Assembly: GCA_019914945.1 (NCBI GenBank)
Contig: CM034100.1
Span: forward strand, 1,997,209 to 2,061,208
Direction: 5' to 3'
Source: Typha latifolia
Taxonomy: Eukaryota; Streptophyta; Magnoliopsida; Poales; Typhaceae
Length of the DNA stretch: 64,000 nucleotides
Every line of letters starts with the position of its first letter. Position 1 is the first letter of the stretch. Position numbers and translations under genes: made by a program. The notes under the pieces were generated by a model. The model worked only from the letters and a program-made list of their open reading frames with translations, did no database searches and was not told where the DNA came from. Below are positions 12,280 through 24,201 of the stretch, piece by piece.

Positions 12280-15200
12280 GGTGAATTATCTGTAGCGGAG
12301 GTTCCTTAAGATGATCTTAGTCAGCCAACATCAAATTCTCATGAAAATACTATTTAATATTATAAAGCATGGCATGCGTATTTAAAAAATCTGAATTAAT
12401 TTTACGGTTCCCAAGTTACACGATTACAGCATATATGTTGGTAGACATGCAGATCTATGTGAACATTTGTACTGCATGTCCATATTTGTCTATCTACGCA
12501 TGGTATTATATCATCCGGGTTAAGACTACATACATCTTGCTTTCCCTACACATTGATAAGAGCCCTGTGCTTCAGGAGCCCATATATCTTAGTATGGTGT
12601 CCTTTCCTCACTCACAATTTTCAATCAATATGATCCTATTGTTTCTTGGGATCACACACAGAAGGGTGGGTCAGTAATCCTTGTGACTTTTACATAATTT
12701 GCTGTCTTAATATGGAGCTTTACAACCTTTTGCTTTCTTTATTATTTATGTCTCATGTAAGTATTAGATTGTAAAGTACTGGAGTTTCTTTTTTGTGCGA
12801 TGACGTACTGATATCTGATTTAGTAAGTATTTTCTTTCAGGCAATACTCAATTCTTCCATAGTGTGCACTTTGAACTCAATTTACCAGAAGATGGGCAAC
12901 TATCTGACTGCTGCTCAAAGCTGTAACAGCTACTCTGGGAAATAGTGCCACTAGAATTATTTGAGCTGCTTGACCAGTTCATGAAACCGATGCTCTTATG
13001 TCTTGAGTTTCACCTGCGCAAACGGGAGACACATAGGGGAGAATCATCTGATAGAGTAAATTCTGAAGCTGCAAACAATTTCTAACTCATGTAATGCGTA
13101 TGCATATGCCTGTACTCAATCAATTGGCTGTGTTCTTTGTTGCATTACACTGTCATATACTCTCCTACTATGGTACTGTAGTTATATCCTAGATTAAATG
13201 TATACATGCGTAACATTTTGGTGATTGTCCAGGCTGTTACTTTTGCTGCAGTTGAGGAGGCAGCATGTATATATTCTTTGGGCTGTTAGATAATCACATC
13301 TTGGTGAATGATGGCACTGCTGCAGTAGTTTTCTGATGGCATGAAGATATGGTTCGAAAATGAGCTTATTTATGAAGCTTCTGCAATGCATTCTTATGGC
13401 ACGGAGGTATGACGATACGATTCAAGATTATTTTTGAAGCAGCAACTCTGGAAGTGTTTTTGAGGTGGCATTGTACAACAATAGCTACTTAAATCGCCTC
13501 GTCGGGAGGTTCAGCAGGAGGGTTCATGTCCAGATAATGTGGGAATTTGTTAATGCTACAAACAACTTTATTACTAACTAGCTACTGAAATTTCTTCCAA
13601 GACTTCTCTTGTAAATGTTATCAGAAAATTACTTTCTTCGTTTCCCTGATGTGAGCTCATCTACAAACTGACAGTATAAGTCTTTCTTAATATTTTTTGT
13701 CTAATATATGAATCACATCTTTATTGTCAGAGCTATTGTTAGGGAGTCCTCCCAATCCCAAGTTCTGGCCCCAACCGATAAAATAAAAAATTAGTACTAA
13801 ATATATTTTATTCTCCGTACTTATACAAAAAAAAACTTAATCTTATATATACTTTTTAATATTGAATTAATTTTTATAATTATGATAAAAATAAAACTGT
13901 TAAAGAGTTTCTATTTCACTCACGAGAGCTCTGTTCATAATGCTAAATTACTTGGTGAAAATGAATTTTGTTATAACTATTTATTTGGATGGAAGTTCAA
14001 TCGATTATTTTATCACACGTCCATAAACCGGTTTCGTAAAATAAGAGATATAAATAAAATAATTCTACTCATAAATATATATGAATAAAATATATTTAAC
14101 CCTAAAAACTAAGACATCCTGTAACGTTTGAACCCAAAAATTCAAATGATAAATGCAGTTAGTAATATACAATTTAACTTTTTCAAAATTTCCGCAGGCA
14201 TTGCAGCCAGTTAAAATTATAGCAGGTCTACATCCAGAGTTATATGGATTAACACCGAAGTCACGAGATACCTGAGACTGAGAGGTAGGTACAGATGCTC
14301 TAGATAAGATCATAAGACGGACCCGACAAAACCCTTATCCGGTTGGGTCCACGTTATCCGCTCCTTAGTCCTTGCGGCTTATCCTCTCAAATTAAGCAGC
14401 AGATTTATTACTTCCATTATATCCGTGATTAAATCGTACATCACGGAGGAAACCGTCTCTTTTGAGTACTTCGTAACGTTCTTTCAAATGTTCCGTTTTT
14501 TAGAGTAGTAACGTTCGTTCTCTCAGATTTTAAAGATGAATATAATATAATATAATATAATAATATAGCAAGTTAAAAAAAAATGAATTTTCTAAAAAAA
14601 ATTATAATTAACTCCTATTTAACCATGCATTTAACTTTTTTTTTTTTTTTTTTTTTCACTAACGTTTATAGTCTTTCTACTAGTCGGGACTACTCGGTAT
14701 CTTATGCTTCTATACCGACGTACTTATTTTAGTAAATGAATATTTTGATTGGTTTACTTTCATTCTCAAAGTTCAAGTAGTTGCCATTTGTTCGGTTCTC
14801 GGCTCTCGGTTCTTCTCTATATTTCAATATCATAGTATCTCGTATCCGTCTCTGAAGACTGAAGGTATTCACATTTCTCTTTAGTATGTCGGAACACTTT
14901 TTATAATTTGTCGTTTTCGTATCTTATCTATTTTACTTTACAATCTCTCATACTTATTGCTACGAAGCCAACAAATCATTGGCTAGAATTAATAAAATAT
15001 ATTTATTATTATTATTATTTAGGAGTGGTCCTCCAATTTTAAGGTAGTGTAGCATTTGGGTTCACATTTTTTTGGGCTTGATGTGGGTCCCCTTACTTAA
15101 TCCGAAGTATATCCACTACTCGAAAAACAGATTAAAAAACAAATAGAGGAAGCTTCAAGTGCAACGTGGCGCCAAGACGATCTCCAATTCCTAATCACCG

Positions 15201-15546
15201 TCGACTGGGTCGGTTGACTGTCGTTACTCCCAAAATGGAGGGTCTTGATTTAGTTAAGTATAATAAAAAATGAATATTTTCTTTTATCTTAAATGTTTTT
15301 TTTTTTTGTAATAAAAGGAGGGTGGTGTAGTTGTACCAATTTCGCATTTTCGCGTTTCGCCGCTTCCTTTTCCTTTGCCCTTTTCTGATCTTTTCTCTCG
15401 AAGACTTGGCTCCCTTCGCTTCCCTTGCCTTGCCTTGTCTTGCCTTCTCTGATCTCTTGCTCTAATCTATACCTCTCGTCTTTTCTTTGGTTGATTTGAT
15501 CTTGATTTTTTTTTTCTTTGGGAGAAAAGCTTCGATTTTGGGACCT
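12280..15546. other. Spacer between U11/U12-65K and the thioredoxin gene
   Basis: The first kilobase probably holds 3' UTR of the 65K gene. A pyrimidine tract and AG at about 12830-12840 could be an acceptor for a spliced 3' UTR exon, but nothing proves it. From 13750 to 15280 the DNA is very AT-rich, with (ATAAT)n near 14538-14565 and a long T run at about 14637-14656. From 15300 a pyrimidine-rich leader of the thioredoxin gene begins, including a CCTTG-type repeat at about 15419-15446. No other gene is seen. Confidence 0.55.
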
Positions 15547-16813
15547 ATGTTGAAGGTTTTGGCGAAAGGAGACCTCTTCTCGCCTTGCGGCCATCGTTCT
15601 CCTGGTAGTTCTTGCCATAGGAGGGGCTCATCTAGTGTTGGGTTTCTGCGGTCTTCGTCTCTGGCAATCGAGAGCGGACGTACTTCTTCTCGGAACAGTC
15701 GGTTTTATGGGGTGAAATTAGTTTTGGGGACTTCAAGAGGAAACCACACGAAGGGGATTACTGTCTCTTCGCCTGTACAGGTATGTTGATGATTCAAGTT
15801 GCTTCCTATCTTTTCTGGTTAATTATCTTATATTACTTGTTTAATTTTTTAATCGATTTTTAGAGGATATTTTTAGGTTTGCCCCTTTTTCTCTTTTGAC
15901 TTTTCTTTACAAAAATAGGATATTTTTTTTTCCTTTTCAAAAAGTGAAATTTGCTTTTCTTTTTTCCTTAAATTTTGATTTTTTTTTTAATAACTTTGGT
16001 GGTGATTTCTCTGAATTGCAGATGACTCTTTCCATAGGGAAGGCTATGAAATGGTGGGAGAAGGGGGTTCAGGTCAACATGAAGGTGATCGAATCGGCAC
16101 AAGATCTTGTCGACTCCTTGTTGAACGCCGGCGACAAGCTCGTCATAGTGGATTTCTTCTCCCCAGGGTGTGGAGGTTGCAGGTCCCTTCATCCAAAGGT
16201 ATAACTTTTAAAACTCTTTTATCAAGCTTTAAAGTTTTTTGGTTCGATCAAGAACTGGTAGATCTCATTTAAGTTTCGTCAACCTAACTCTGTGCAGGTT
16301 TGCCAGTTTGCTGAGGCTAACCCAGATGTCCTCTTCCTCCAAGTAAACTATGAGAAGCACAAGTCCATGTGTTATAGCTTGAATGTCCATGTCCTCCCCT
16401 TCTTTAGATTCTATAGGGGAGCACAAGGTCGCCTATGTAGCTTTAGCTGCACCAATGCAACTGTGAGCTCTCAACAACTCCATGCAATTGCTTGTCTTTT
16501 CTTATTGAGAAGCTTGTAGCTCTTTTGTTGAATCTCCTTCCTTCTATGGCAGATTAAGAAATTTAAAGATGCACTAGCAAAGCACACCCCAGAAAGGTGC
16601 AGCCTTGGGCCACCAAAGGGGCTGGAGGAGTCAGAGCTCTTGGCTTTGGCTGCAAACAAAGACCTCTGTTTTAATTACTCAAAGAAGCCAGGCTTAGTCC
16701 CCAGCACTCATGAGCTTGCAGTTCCTTTAAGCACAAAGCTTCCTATGTCTCCAGCCCAAAGGGCCACTCTGGATTCTGAGGAGATGGCACTGTTAGTTGG
16801 ATCTGGGAGATAA
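15547..16813 (+). CDS. Atypical Cys/His-rich thioredoxin (ACHT; thioredoxin-like 1, chloroplastic)
   Basis: Four exons: 15547-15780, 16022-16198, 16298-16462 and 16553-16813, giving 278 residues. The first 78 residues are Ser/Arg-rich and poor in acidic residues, as in a plastid transit peptide. The thioredoxin fold follows, with the active site FFSPGCGGCRSLHPK: Cys128 and Cys131 form the redox pair in a CGGC motif in place of the usual CGPC, which marks the ACHT class. The cis-proline region is VHVLPFFRFYRG. A C-terminal extension of about 80 residues is typical of the family. ACHT proteins oxidise plastid targets and pass electrons to 2-Cys peroxiredoxin, helping to turn off light-activated enzymes such as ADP-glucose pyrophosphorylase. 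That role is family knowledge. An in-frame TTG lies upstream at 15487, but the ATG at 15547 is the sensible start. Confidence 0.93.
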
Positions 16814-16815
16814 AC

Positions 16816-16848
<33 letters not shown>
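16816..16848. repeat. (ATG)n microsatellite in the ACHT 3' UTR
   Basis: Eleven ATG/GAT units start three bases after the stop codon. The repeat lies in transcribed 3' UTR, so its length may differ between individuals. Confidence 0.95.
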
Positions 16849-18570
16849 GTCCATTGGGATGTTAAAAATCTCATTGGTTTTGTACAGTTCTAAGCGTATG
16901 ATTTTCCATGCTGTTTACAATTGAACACCTCTGGTACTTGGGGTGGGATCTTAGTCAAGCTTTTCCATTTGTTCATATACTCTATAGGTGTTGTTGCTAT
17001 GCAGGCCGGAGCTTTTTTAGTTTCATGAGTCTGCTGAAATAGCTTGTACAATTAAGGGAGTAGTCTTGAATGGTTCTTGTATTACTTCCTGTATCACTGC
17101 AGAATTAGTGAGTTGGTTCTCTTTTCTGAACGAAAACTGGAGCCCTTTATTGCCCTCTTCTCATGTGATATAGCAAAAGCAAGTTACAGCCAAAAAGAAA
17201 AGGAAGTTTACCTTTTGCAATGAGCTCGTGTCTGCATCTTATATATATAAGTTATGTGCTTTTAAATACAATAAAATGTGCTAGAAAATATACGTTACTT
17301 TCGAATTAATCAATTGCAAAAAGCTTTGAATCATGAAGTTGAATGTTTGGTAGGTAGAGAACATGGAAGTTACAGGCGACAAAATTAAGATTTCTTCGTT
17401 TCCGCGACAGAGAAAAATTATATTTTGGTCATCATAGAAGTCGAGCCTAAATTTTGTTTTGATTAAGGCTTGACAACAAGTCTGACTCGTTCCTGCCATT
17501 CAGAATTCAAACTTAGCTGCTGTTTTCGTGCTAAATTTCTCCGGATTTTGGCAAGTGGAACTGCAAGACAACTCTGACTTGGTTCTTACCGTTCAAAATC
17601 CAACAAAGATGATTGACAGTAGAAGTGAATCCAGACAGAGAGTCATATCTTAGCCACCACAGTGTGACAGATTTCACAAATGAAGGAAGACGTGGGTGCC
17701 CACTTTGGCCGCGGTTTCCAAATGCTATTAGGAGAGTGAGATGAGATTTGAGACACGCGTTCCATGGCAGTGCAATTGTTTGTTTTTGGATTATGGATCT
17801 TACTGCTGCCAAGGAATCATACATCCACCTGTCCTTCATTCACCTCTCTTTTGTTGCCTTTGTTGGGAGTTGAATAGATTACAGAAGACTTGTGAGGTAA
17901 TGGATGGCGATTCCAAGTGCAAATTCCAACCACCTGGCAAGATGCAGATAACTAGCAATAGTATTGAAGCCTTTCTTACTCGTGGATAAGAGAAACATCC
18001 AACCACCTGGCAAGATGCAGATTACTAGCAATGGTATTGAAGCCTTTCTTATTCGTGGATAAGAAATACATGCGAGAATTTACACTGATAATGAAGTGAG
18101 ATTCTTAATCCAGAATAAATGAGATTCTTATCCTTCCTTCGAGGTAAGGGGTTCTTACCGTTTTGAGTCGAAACAAATGTAAATATATAGATAAACAAAA
18201 GATCTATAATCCTTCAGGCTCATCGCAATCCGTATCAGTTTGATGACAAGAGCCCAAAGGTTACTCACTGCAGAATATGCCAGAAAACTTGACAATCTAA
18301 CTGAAGAATGGAAACATAGGTACGATTAATGCTAGGAGCCCAAACTTTATACCACCAGATGAACAAATATGTTTTATTATTCCTCACTGAAACAAAGCTA
18401 GACAAACAAATCAACTCGCCAGTCTCCACCATGGAATAGGGAACATTATTAATACCCACAAGACATGAATAACATAACAACATTGCTCTACACAAGGGCA
18501 CAAGATCTTAATTTCAGGGACACAACTAGAGAATGGAAAGACAAGGAGCTACAAGATAAAAACAAACTGA
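16849..18570. other. Convergent spacer between ACHT and PURA1
   Basis: This stretch lies between two convergent genes and should hold both 3' UTRs. It contains an imperfect 73-bp tandem duplication at 17926-18067. Short open frames on both strands show no known domain. I see no other gene. Confidence 0.55.
17926..18067. repeat. Two tandem copies of a 73-bp unit
   Basis: The words CCAACCACCTGGCAAGATGC and TATTGAAGCCTTTCTTA appear at the same positions in copies starting at 17926 and 17999. The copies differ at only a few bases, so the duplication is recent. Confidence 0.9.
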
Positions 18571-21450
18571 TCATCTCTGTGAAGGCTCAACCGTGCGCAC
18601 ATTTGGACCTGTCATTCCTTCAAGCCTGTCCTTGGTGATCTCCACAAAATGACCGATCATTTCATGGAACTGCTTTAAGCCAGACAAGGGTAGGATGATT
18701 GACGATCGATCTGCTCCAGCCACCTGCATTTCAGACGTGGCAAAGAGTTAGCAATGTAATTATTGAATCAAAAGGAACATGTATTAGCTACATCAGGAAC
18801 ACCATACCTCTGAGATCCTTAAGAAATGACCTCTATTGTTGCTACCCAAATCAAAGAAGAACCTCTTCTGATCTGCCCTTATTACTTTGGACATCCCTGC
18901 TCCACCAATTTCATCCTGTGGAGGCAGTTCAACTAAACGGTCAACAGGCAACTCTGGCCCTGAGGACGATTGGGCCGAATGTCCTGAGATAAAGCCAGCC
19001 CCAACATCATCTGAAAGTCCCGGAAGACGCTCCGTATGTTCCATATGTTGCTGTTTCAGTTTAATAGAGAGAAACAAAGTGAAGGCATGCTCTAGAGTAT
19101 CGAGCAGCAAAGTATATAATGGTTAATCCATGCTTACATGATTCGGTACAATGTAAAGCCGGGAGGCCTCTTCTATCTCTAGTAAAACATTCCTGAATGC
19201 TTCCCATCCTTCTTCACCAGAGCTTCCTGCTGGAACAATAATTGTACTGCGATTTCTGTTGACGGATGCTTCTGAAACCTACAGGACCGTAACTTCATCA
19301 ATTCTCCATAGAAGCCCGCATACCATTTTATTGGTGGTCTACGATATCAATTTCAATGGCTAGACAAATAAATTGACATGGTTAATGATTTGAAAAGCAT
19401 GTTAAGTTGTCAAGATCATCATATTTGGTTTCCCTTAAGTTTATAATGATTGCAAAAAGCCATACAACATGTCCATGACAGCATGTGTCCCAACCATAAT
19501 ATCACACAATCTTCAAGCAGTAAGGACCCTCAAGTTCATATTGCTTGCATAAGCAAACAATGACTTGAAATAGTTAAGCAGTTTAACATTAAGTTTGTAC
19601 ATAAGGAAAAGCGAAGGCACAGTATGCTAGTGTTGTTGCTTATATAATTTACTTGAAGGCAAGAAAACAGTGGTGATCTCCCTATCACCAATACCACATT
19701 ATTGTGAAGTAAAAATTGAGTTGAGATCACCCAATGGAAGGATCAATTAGATTGCCACAACTGCCAATCTTGCATTCCCTAAAACTTGATGTCAGATTCC
19801 TTGAGAATTCACATCTCTAAACACCAAAAGGGATAAGTCAGATTTAAGACAAATTAGTTGACAATTCAGCAAATTAATAGCACATTCGCAAGGAGTTTTA
19901 GATGATATAGGTTCAATATCACCAACAAGTTGAAAAGAGGCCTCGCTATGAGGTTTTAGAATTTTCACAAAATGAACGCATGATCTTCATTTCTAGCCAG
20001 TGTACAATGATACATACTTGGACACTAATAATAGAGAAGACTGAGAATAAAGCAGATCAAAGCTTATCTTACTCATAAATCACAGCCAATTATGTTCTTT
20101 TCTGCTGCTATTGGCCGATATTGACAGATTATTTTGTTTATCTCTTTAGTATCTAAATCTCTCATCTTGTTACAGCAATAAAATGACCATGTATGGCCTA
20201 AACTATACAAACTGATGACAATCAATGAGGACAACAAAAGAAAACACATATAGAACTAAATAGATGATTGATGATCTTAATTACTAATCAAAAGTATATT
20301 ACAGTTGAATAGCAGATAACGAGAAGGGAGATCAAATTCTGAGCCCCTATTTAAGACTTAAGTGGGTAGGCATCCAATTTGATGCAATAGTTTCACATAA
20401 TATCCCAATACTACTTTTAACAAAAATAATAAAATGCACTGTTCTTTCAGAAGTCCGCAAAAAGCAGAAACTTCAATCAAGTAAAATAACTAAAACAATG
20501 AAGATCTGAATTTTCAGTAAATAATACATTTACTCGCTAAGGGGAATCAAACTAATAATACAATTTAACGTATTAGCATAAAGATGGCATGTGAAGTTAG
20601 ATCCAAGGCCAAACAGGAATATTGAAATATAGGCAATTCGAGAACCAGGTTCAGAATAAGGATGGATGGATTACATTAATGCACTCCACCAGAAGCTACT
20701 AACTATCAATGGATATGCAAAACAAGCAAGTTTCTGTCAAATTAACACAAGTGCAAGCTGAGATACTAGAACCTTAACTTGTAAAGAAATCATATTCCAT
20801 ACTAAAATTAAATCTTTTATCCACAGGCCAAATGGCACTAGAAAAGGCCAACAAAAAACATGACGTAAATCTAATGTTGCACTATCCGAGAAAGTATACT
20901 TCTTAACATTTAAAGATGGACGCCCTAATTACGCTCGTCCAAATAAGCAGTCACTGGAGCATACACCAAAAGGGAAACAAGCCAGCAAGTAATGATAATA
21001 AAATGGTTACTTTAAGGGAAACCATAAAAAGCAATCCCAGACAGGACAAAAAGATTACCTTCAAAAAGCGCCCTCTTTTATTCTCCCCAATATCAAAATA
21101 AAAAACCTGAAAACAACGACAACGATCAGCAAACAAATCCACATATCTAACAAAGAAAGGGATCAATCGAAGGAACCAACTTTAGTATCGAGCTTGAGCT
21201 CCTTGCTGAAGGCGTCGCGCTCGTCCGTACTAATATAGTAGCTGAAGAGGTCAAGGAACCAGACGATTCCGGCAACGGGCAAGATGATGGTGGACCTCGT
21301 CGCCGACGTCTTCTCCGAGATCTTAAGATACCTCCCCCTCGGGTTCTCCTTCAGATCGAAGTAGAACAGCTTGTGCTCAAACTGGAGCGTCTTGCACACT
21401 AGCTCCACGTCCGCCCCACCTCCTCCACCTCCACCTCCACCTCCCTCCAT
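18571..21450 (-). CDS. PURA1: Pur-alpha single-stranded nucleic-acid-binding transcription factor
   Basis: Five exons on the minus strand: 21181-21450, 21059-21106, 19138-19278, 18808-19050 and 18571-18723, giving 284 residues. A poly-glycine start (MEGGGGGGGGGGADVEL) leads into three PUR repeats, each with the mark FYFDLxxNxRGRxLKIS: KLFYFDLKENPRGRYLKIS, VFYFDIGENKRGRFLKVSE and RFFFDLGSNNRGHFLRISE. Repeats 1 and 2 form one PUR domain and repeat 3 dimerises. Plant Pur-alpha binds purine-rich single strands and is reported at telo-box promoter elements of translation genes. A 1.8-kb intron (19279-21058) splits repeat 2. The gene faces a PPR gene across 485 bp. Its own leader holds telo-box sequences. 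Length and layout match plant PURA1, with no defects seen. Confidence 0.96.
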
Positions 21451-21935
21451 TAGCGTTCCACACCCAAGAGTAAAACCCTAATCCGTCGAACAAGAACCCT
21501 AATCGTATAGGAAAGACGAGAGGCGACGCCGTGGGGATTGGGTCGGGATTGCGAGCAACGGGATTAAGATTAGGGTTAGGGTTCGCTTTTGAGAGGACGC
21601 GGTTTTAACCGTGCCCGTGGATGTTGGACGTGAGATGTTTACCGCGCGTAGATTCGCCGCATGCTTAGCCTTGCAGCGGTGAAAATTAATTACGCGATGG
21701 GCTTATAAGCCCAATAGTAACTTTTCATTTCGGCCCTTCTTCTTATTGGACTTGGTTCTAATTTGTTCAAAAGTTTTTTTCTAGTATGAAATTTATTAAA
21801 GAAAAAAAGAAATACTGTACAATTTATTTCAATTTTTTTTACATACTTGCAACTGAAATATTTCAAAAATATCACAGTTGCCATTAATTTTTCTTTTTTA
21901 AATGCTCAGTTCAATCCAAATCCTCCTCCGGTTCG
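21451..21935. promoter_or_regulatory. Shared divergent promoter of PURA1 and the PPR gene, with telo-boxes
   Basis: Only 485 bp separate the two start codons. Next to PURA1 there are telo-box matches: AAAACCCTAA around 21472-21481, AACCCTAAT near 21495-21503 and, inverted, TAGGGTTAGGGTT at 21571-21583. Telo-boxes in 5' regions mark growth-linked plant genes, usually ribosomal protein or elongation factor genes. The PPR side is AT-rich. The whole gap probably works as one bidirectional promoter. Confidence 0.6.
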
Positions 21936-23609
21936 ATGTTTTCTCGACTCCTCCCTCCTCGTCTCTTCTCCTCCTCCGCTCTCCCGCCTCCATATCCCAT
22001 CAAGAGCCAAATCCGTTTGACCCCACTCCATCGTCTCATTCCCTTACTAACCCAATGCTCCACCTTCGGCCACATAAACCAAGTCCACGCCTTTATGCTC
22101 TCTCGAGGCCTCGACATGGATAACCTCCTCCTCAGCAAATATATCCATGCTTGCTCTCTCTTGGGTTTCAAGGATTACGCCTACTTAGTCTTCCAACGCA
22201 AAGAAAAACCCAACATTTATTTATACAACACCATGATTAGGTGCCTCTCGCAATCTGATTCAGCCAAAGATGCTATCTTTCTTTATAATGCGATTCACGT
22301 CGTGGGTTTGCGACCGGATACTTACTCATTTCCTTTTGTGCTAAAGGCTGTTGCTCATTTGGGTGTACTTGAATTGGGTCGACAGGTTCATAGCCAAGTT
22401 GTACGAATTGGGTTGGGTTCAGATATTCATATTTTGACTGGTTTGATCTATATGTATTCTTCTTGTGGAGGCATAAATGATGCCCGTATGTTGTTTGATG
22501 GAGTTCTTCACAGAGATGTGGTTCTTTGGAATGTCATGATTACTGGGTATATCAAGGTTGGGAATTTGGATGATGCATGCGTACTTTTTGAACTGATGCC
22601 GGAGAGGAATGTGGTCTCTTGGACAACAGTGATCAGTGGCTATGCTCAGATGAAACGTCCGGATGAGGCAATTGCGATGTTTCGGAGGATGCAAGTGGAA
22701 GACAGCGTGGAGCCAGATGAGATTGCCTTGTTAGCTGTGCTCTCAGCTTGCGCTGATCTGGGTGCTCTGGATCTGGGGGAGTGGATCCATATTTTTATAA
22801 ACAAGCATGGGTTGTATAGGACAATTCCACTCATGAATGCACTTATAGACATGTATGCCAAGTCTGGTAATATTGCCAAAGCATTCGATGTTTTTAAAAA
22901 AATGAAGCACAAAAGTGTCATAACTTGGACCACGATGATCGCAGGTTTTGCATTGCATGGGCTTGGCATGGATGCTCTGAAAATGTTTCAGCAGATGGAA
23001 AGAGAAAATGTTGAACCAAATGATGTCACCTTTTTAGGAATTTTATCTGCTTGTAGCCATATAGGATTGACTGATTTGGGTCGTTGGTATTTTGACCGTA
23101 TGAGGTTATGGTACAAGATCAAACCGAAAGTTGAGCATTATGGATGTATGGTTGATCTTCTTGGTCGTGCGGGTTGTCTTAAGGAGGCGCAGGCACTAGT
23201 CCAAGACATGCCTTTTGAAGCAAATGCTGTGATATGGGGAGCTCTTCTAGCTGCTTCTAGAATCTATGGTGAAGTTGATCTTGGAGAACAGGCTTTAATA
23301 AATCTGATTGAACTTGAACCTCACAATAGCGGAAACTATATTCTTCTATCTAATATTTATGCAGCACAGGACAGGTGGGATGACGTTGGGAAACTTAGGA
23401 AGGTGATGAAAGATAGGGGAGTAAAGAATATTCCGGGAGCAAGCTCTATTGAAGTGGATGGCATGGTTCATGAGTTCACTTCTAGAGATGGATCTCATCC
23501 TTGCTTTAAGAGGATGCATAAAGTTCTTTGCAATATAAACAGACATTTAAAGACATTTGGTTATGCCCCCAAGTTTTGTGGAGGATTTCTTGACTTTGAA
23601 GAAGGATAA
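21936..23609 (+). CDS. PLS-class pentatricopeptide repeat protein (E subgroup)
   Basis: A single uninterrupted frame of 557 residues, as usual for this largely intronless family. PPR units run from about residue 60 to 430, recognisable by phrases such as LYNTMIRCLSQ, LWNVMITGYIKVGNLDDA, SWTTVISGYAQMKRPDEAI, MNALIDMYAKSGNIAKA and TWTTMIAGFALHGLGMDAL. An E-type tail follows (IWGALLAASRIYGEVDLGE, then NYILLSNIYAAQDRWDDVGK, then PGASSIEVDGMVHEF). There is no DYW deaminase domain. The first 25 residues (Ser, Leu, Pro and Arg-rich) look like an organelle targeting peptide. E-class PPR proteins pick sites for C-to-U RNA editing in mitochondria or plastids and borrow a deaminase from a partner. The RNA target is unknown. 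An upstream ATG at 21903 is in another frame. Confidence 0.95.
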   Translation: MFSRLLPPRLFSSSALPPPYPIKSQIRLTPLHRLIPLLTQCSTFGHINQVHAFMLSRGLDMDNLLLSKYIHACSLLGFKDYAYLVFQRKEKPNIYLYNTMIRCLSQSDSAKDAIFLYNAIHVVGLRPDTYSFPFVLKAVAHLGVLELGRQVHSQVVRIGLGSDIHILTGLIYMYSSCGGINDARMLFDGVLHRDVVLWNVMITGYIKVGNLDDACVLFELMPERNVVSWTTVISGYAQMKRPDEAIAMFRRMQVEDSVEPDEIALLAVLSACADLGALDLGEWIHIFINKHGLYRTIPLMNALIDMYAKSGNIAKAFDVFKKMKHKSVITWTTMIAGFALHGLGMDALKMFQQMERENVEPNDVTFLGILSACSHIGLTDLGRWYFDRMRLWYKIKPKVEHYGCMVDLLGRAGCLKEAQALVQDMPFEANAVIWGALLAASRIYGEVDLGEQALINLIELEPHNSGNYILLSNIYAAQDRWDDVGKLRKVMKDRGVKNIPGASSIEVDGMVHEFTSRDGSHPCFKRMHKVLCNINRHLKTFGYAPKFCGGFLDFEEG

Positions 23610-24201
23610 CATCTATTATGCTTTGTGAGACAAAAGCTACTGTCTGAAACTTAGTAAGCAGTTCAAGATGAGCTCTGCCAAGAATATTGGCAAGTGATAA
23701 AAGAAGTGTAGTTACAAACGAGGGTTCATTGAGTGATGTACTTATACAACCATGCTACTAACAGCAGTTGAGTTGAGCAAATAGTACAGTCCCTGTTCAT
23801 AGTTCACACAGGTCAATCCTTGATGTATTGCATGTGCATTAGACCATATAAACATGTGAGTTTTGTCCTCTCTCCAGCATTATCCTTGAAGTTATTTCTA
23901 TTTTCACATGGTATCTACTTGAAATGAAAGAATAAATAGGATATGAGAGATAATTGAACTTCATATGTTGCACAAAAAAAAAAATCCTGTATAGACAAAA
24001 TTCATCATTTACATTAGGTCATGATATGTTATTGGCAAAAAAGGAAGAAGATACATTCTGATATACAGAATATTGAGTATATAATGGGACACATTTTGTG
24101 TCCTTGAGAAAATTGAAAGTTCTATGGCACTGTGGTACGTCAGTCAAATAATGATGTCTGTTCAGTGCTCACCTTGTTTAAGAAGAAGCTCGAGTCATCA
24201 T
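23610..24201. other. Convergent spacer between the PPR gene and the kinesin gene
   Basis: This 592-bp gap holds the 3' UTRs of two convergent genes. It is AT-rich with an A run near 23971. No gene or strong structure is seen. Confidence 0.6.

Noticed and set aside
12280..13700. Possible USSE-like autoregulatory element (tandem ATATCCTT) behind the 65K gene
   Set aside because: Only a single ATATCCT word was seen (near 13184), not the tandem pair that the element needs.
21571..21583. TAGGGTTAGGGTT as an interstitial telomere remnant
   Set aside because: Only two units, in a promoter with other telo-box words; a regulatory motif is the simpler reading.
22419..23546. Several minus-strand open frames inside the PPR gene
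   Set aside because: Shadow frames of the long plus-strand coding sequence, with no domain content.
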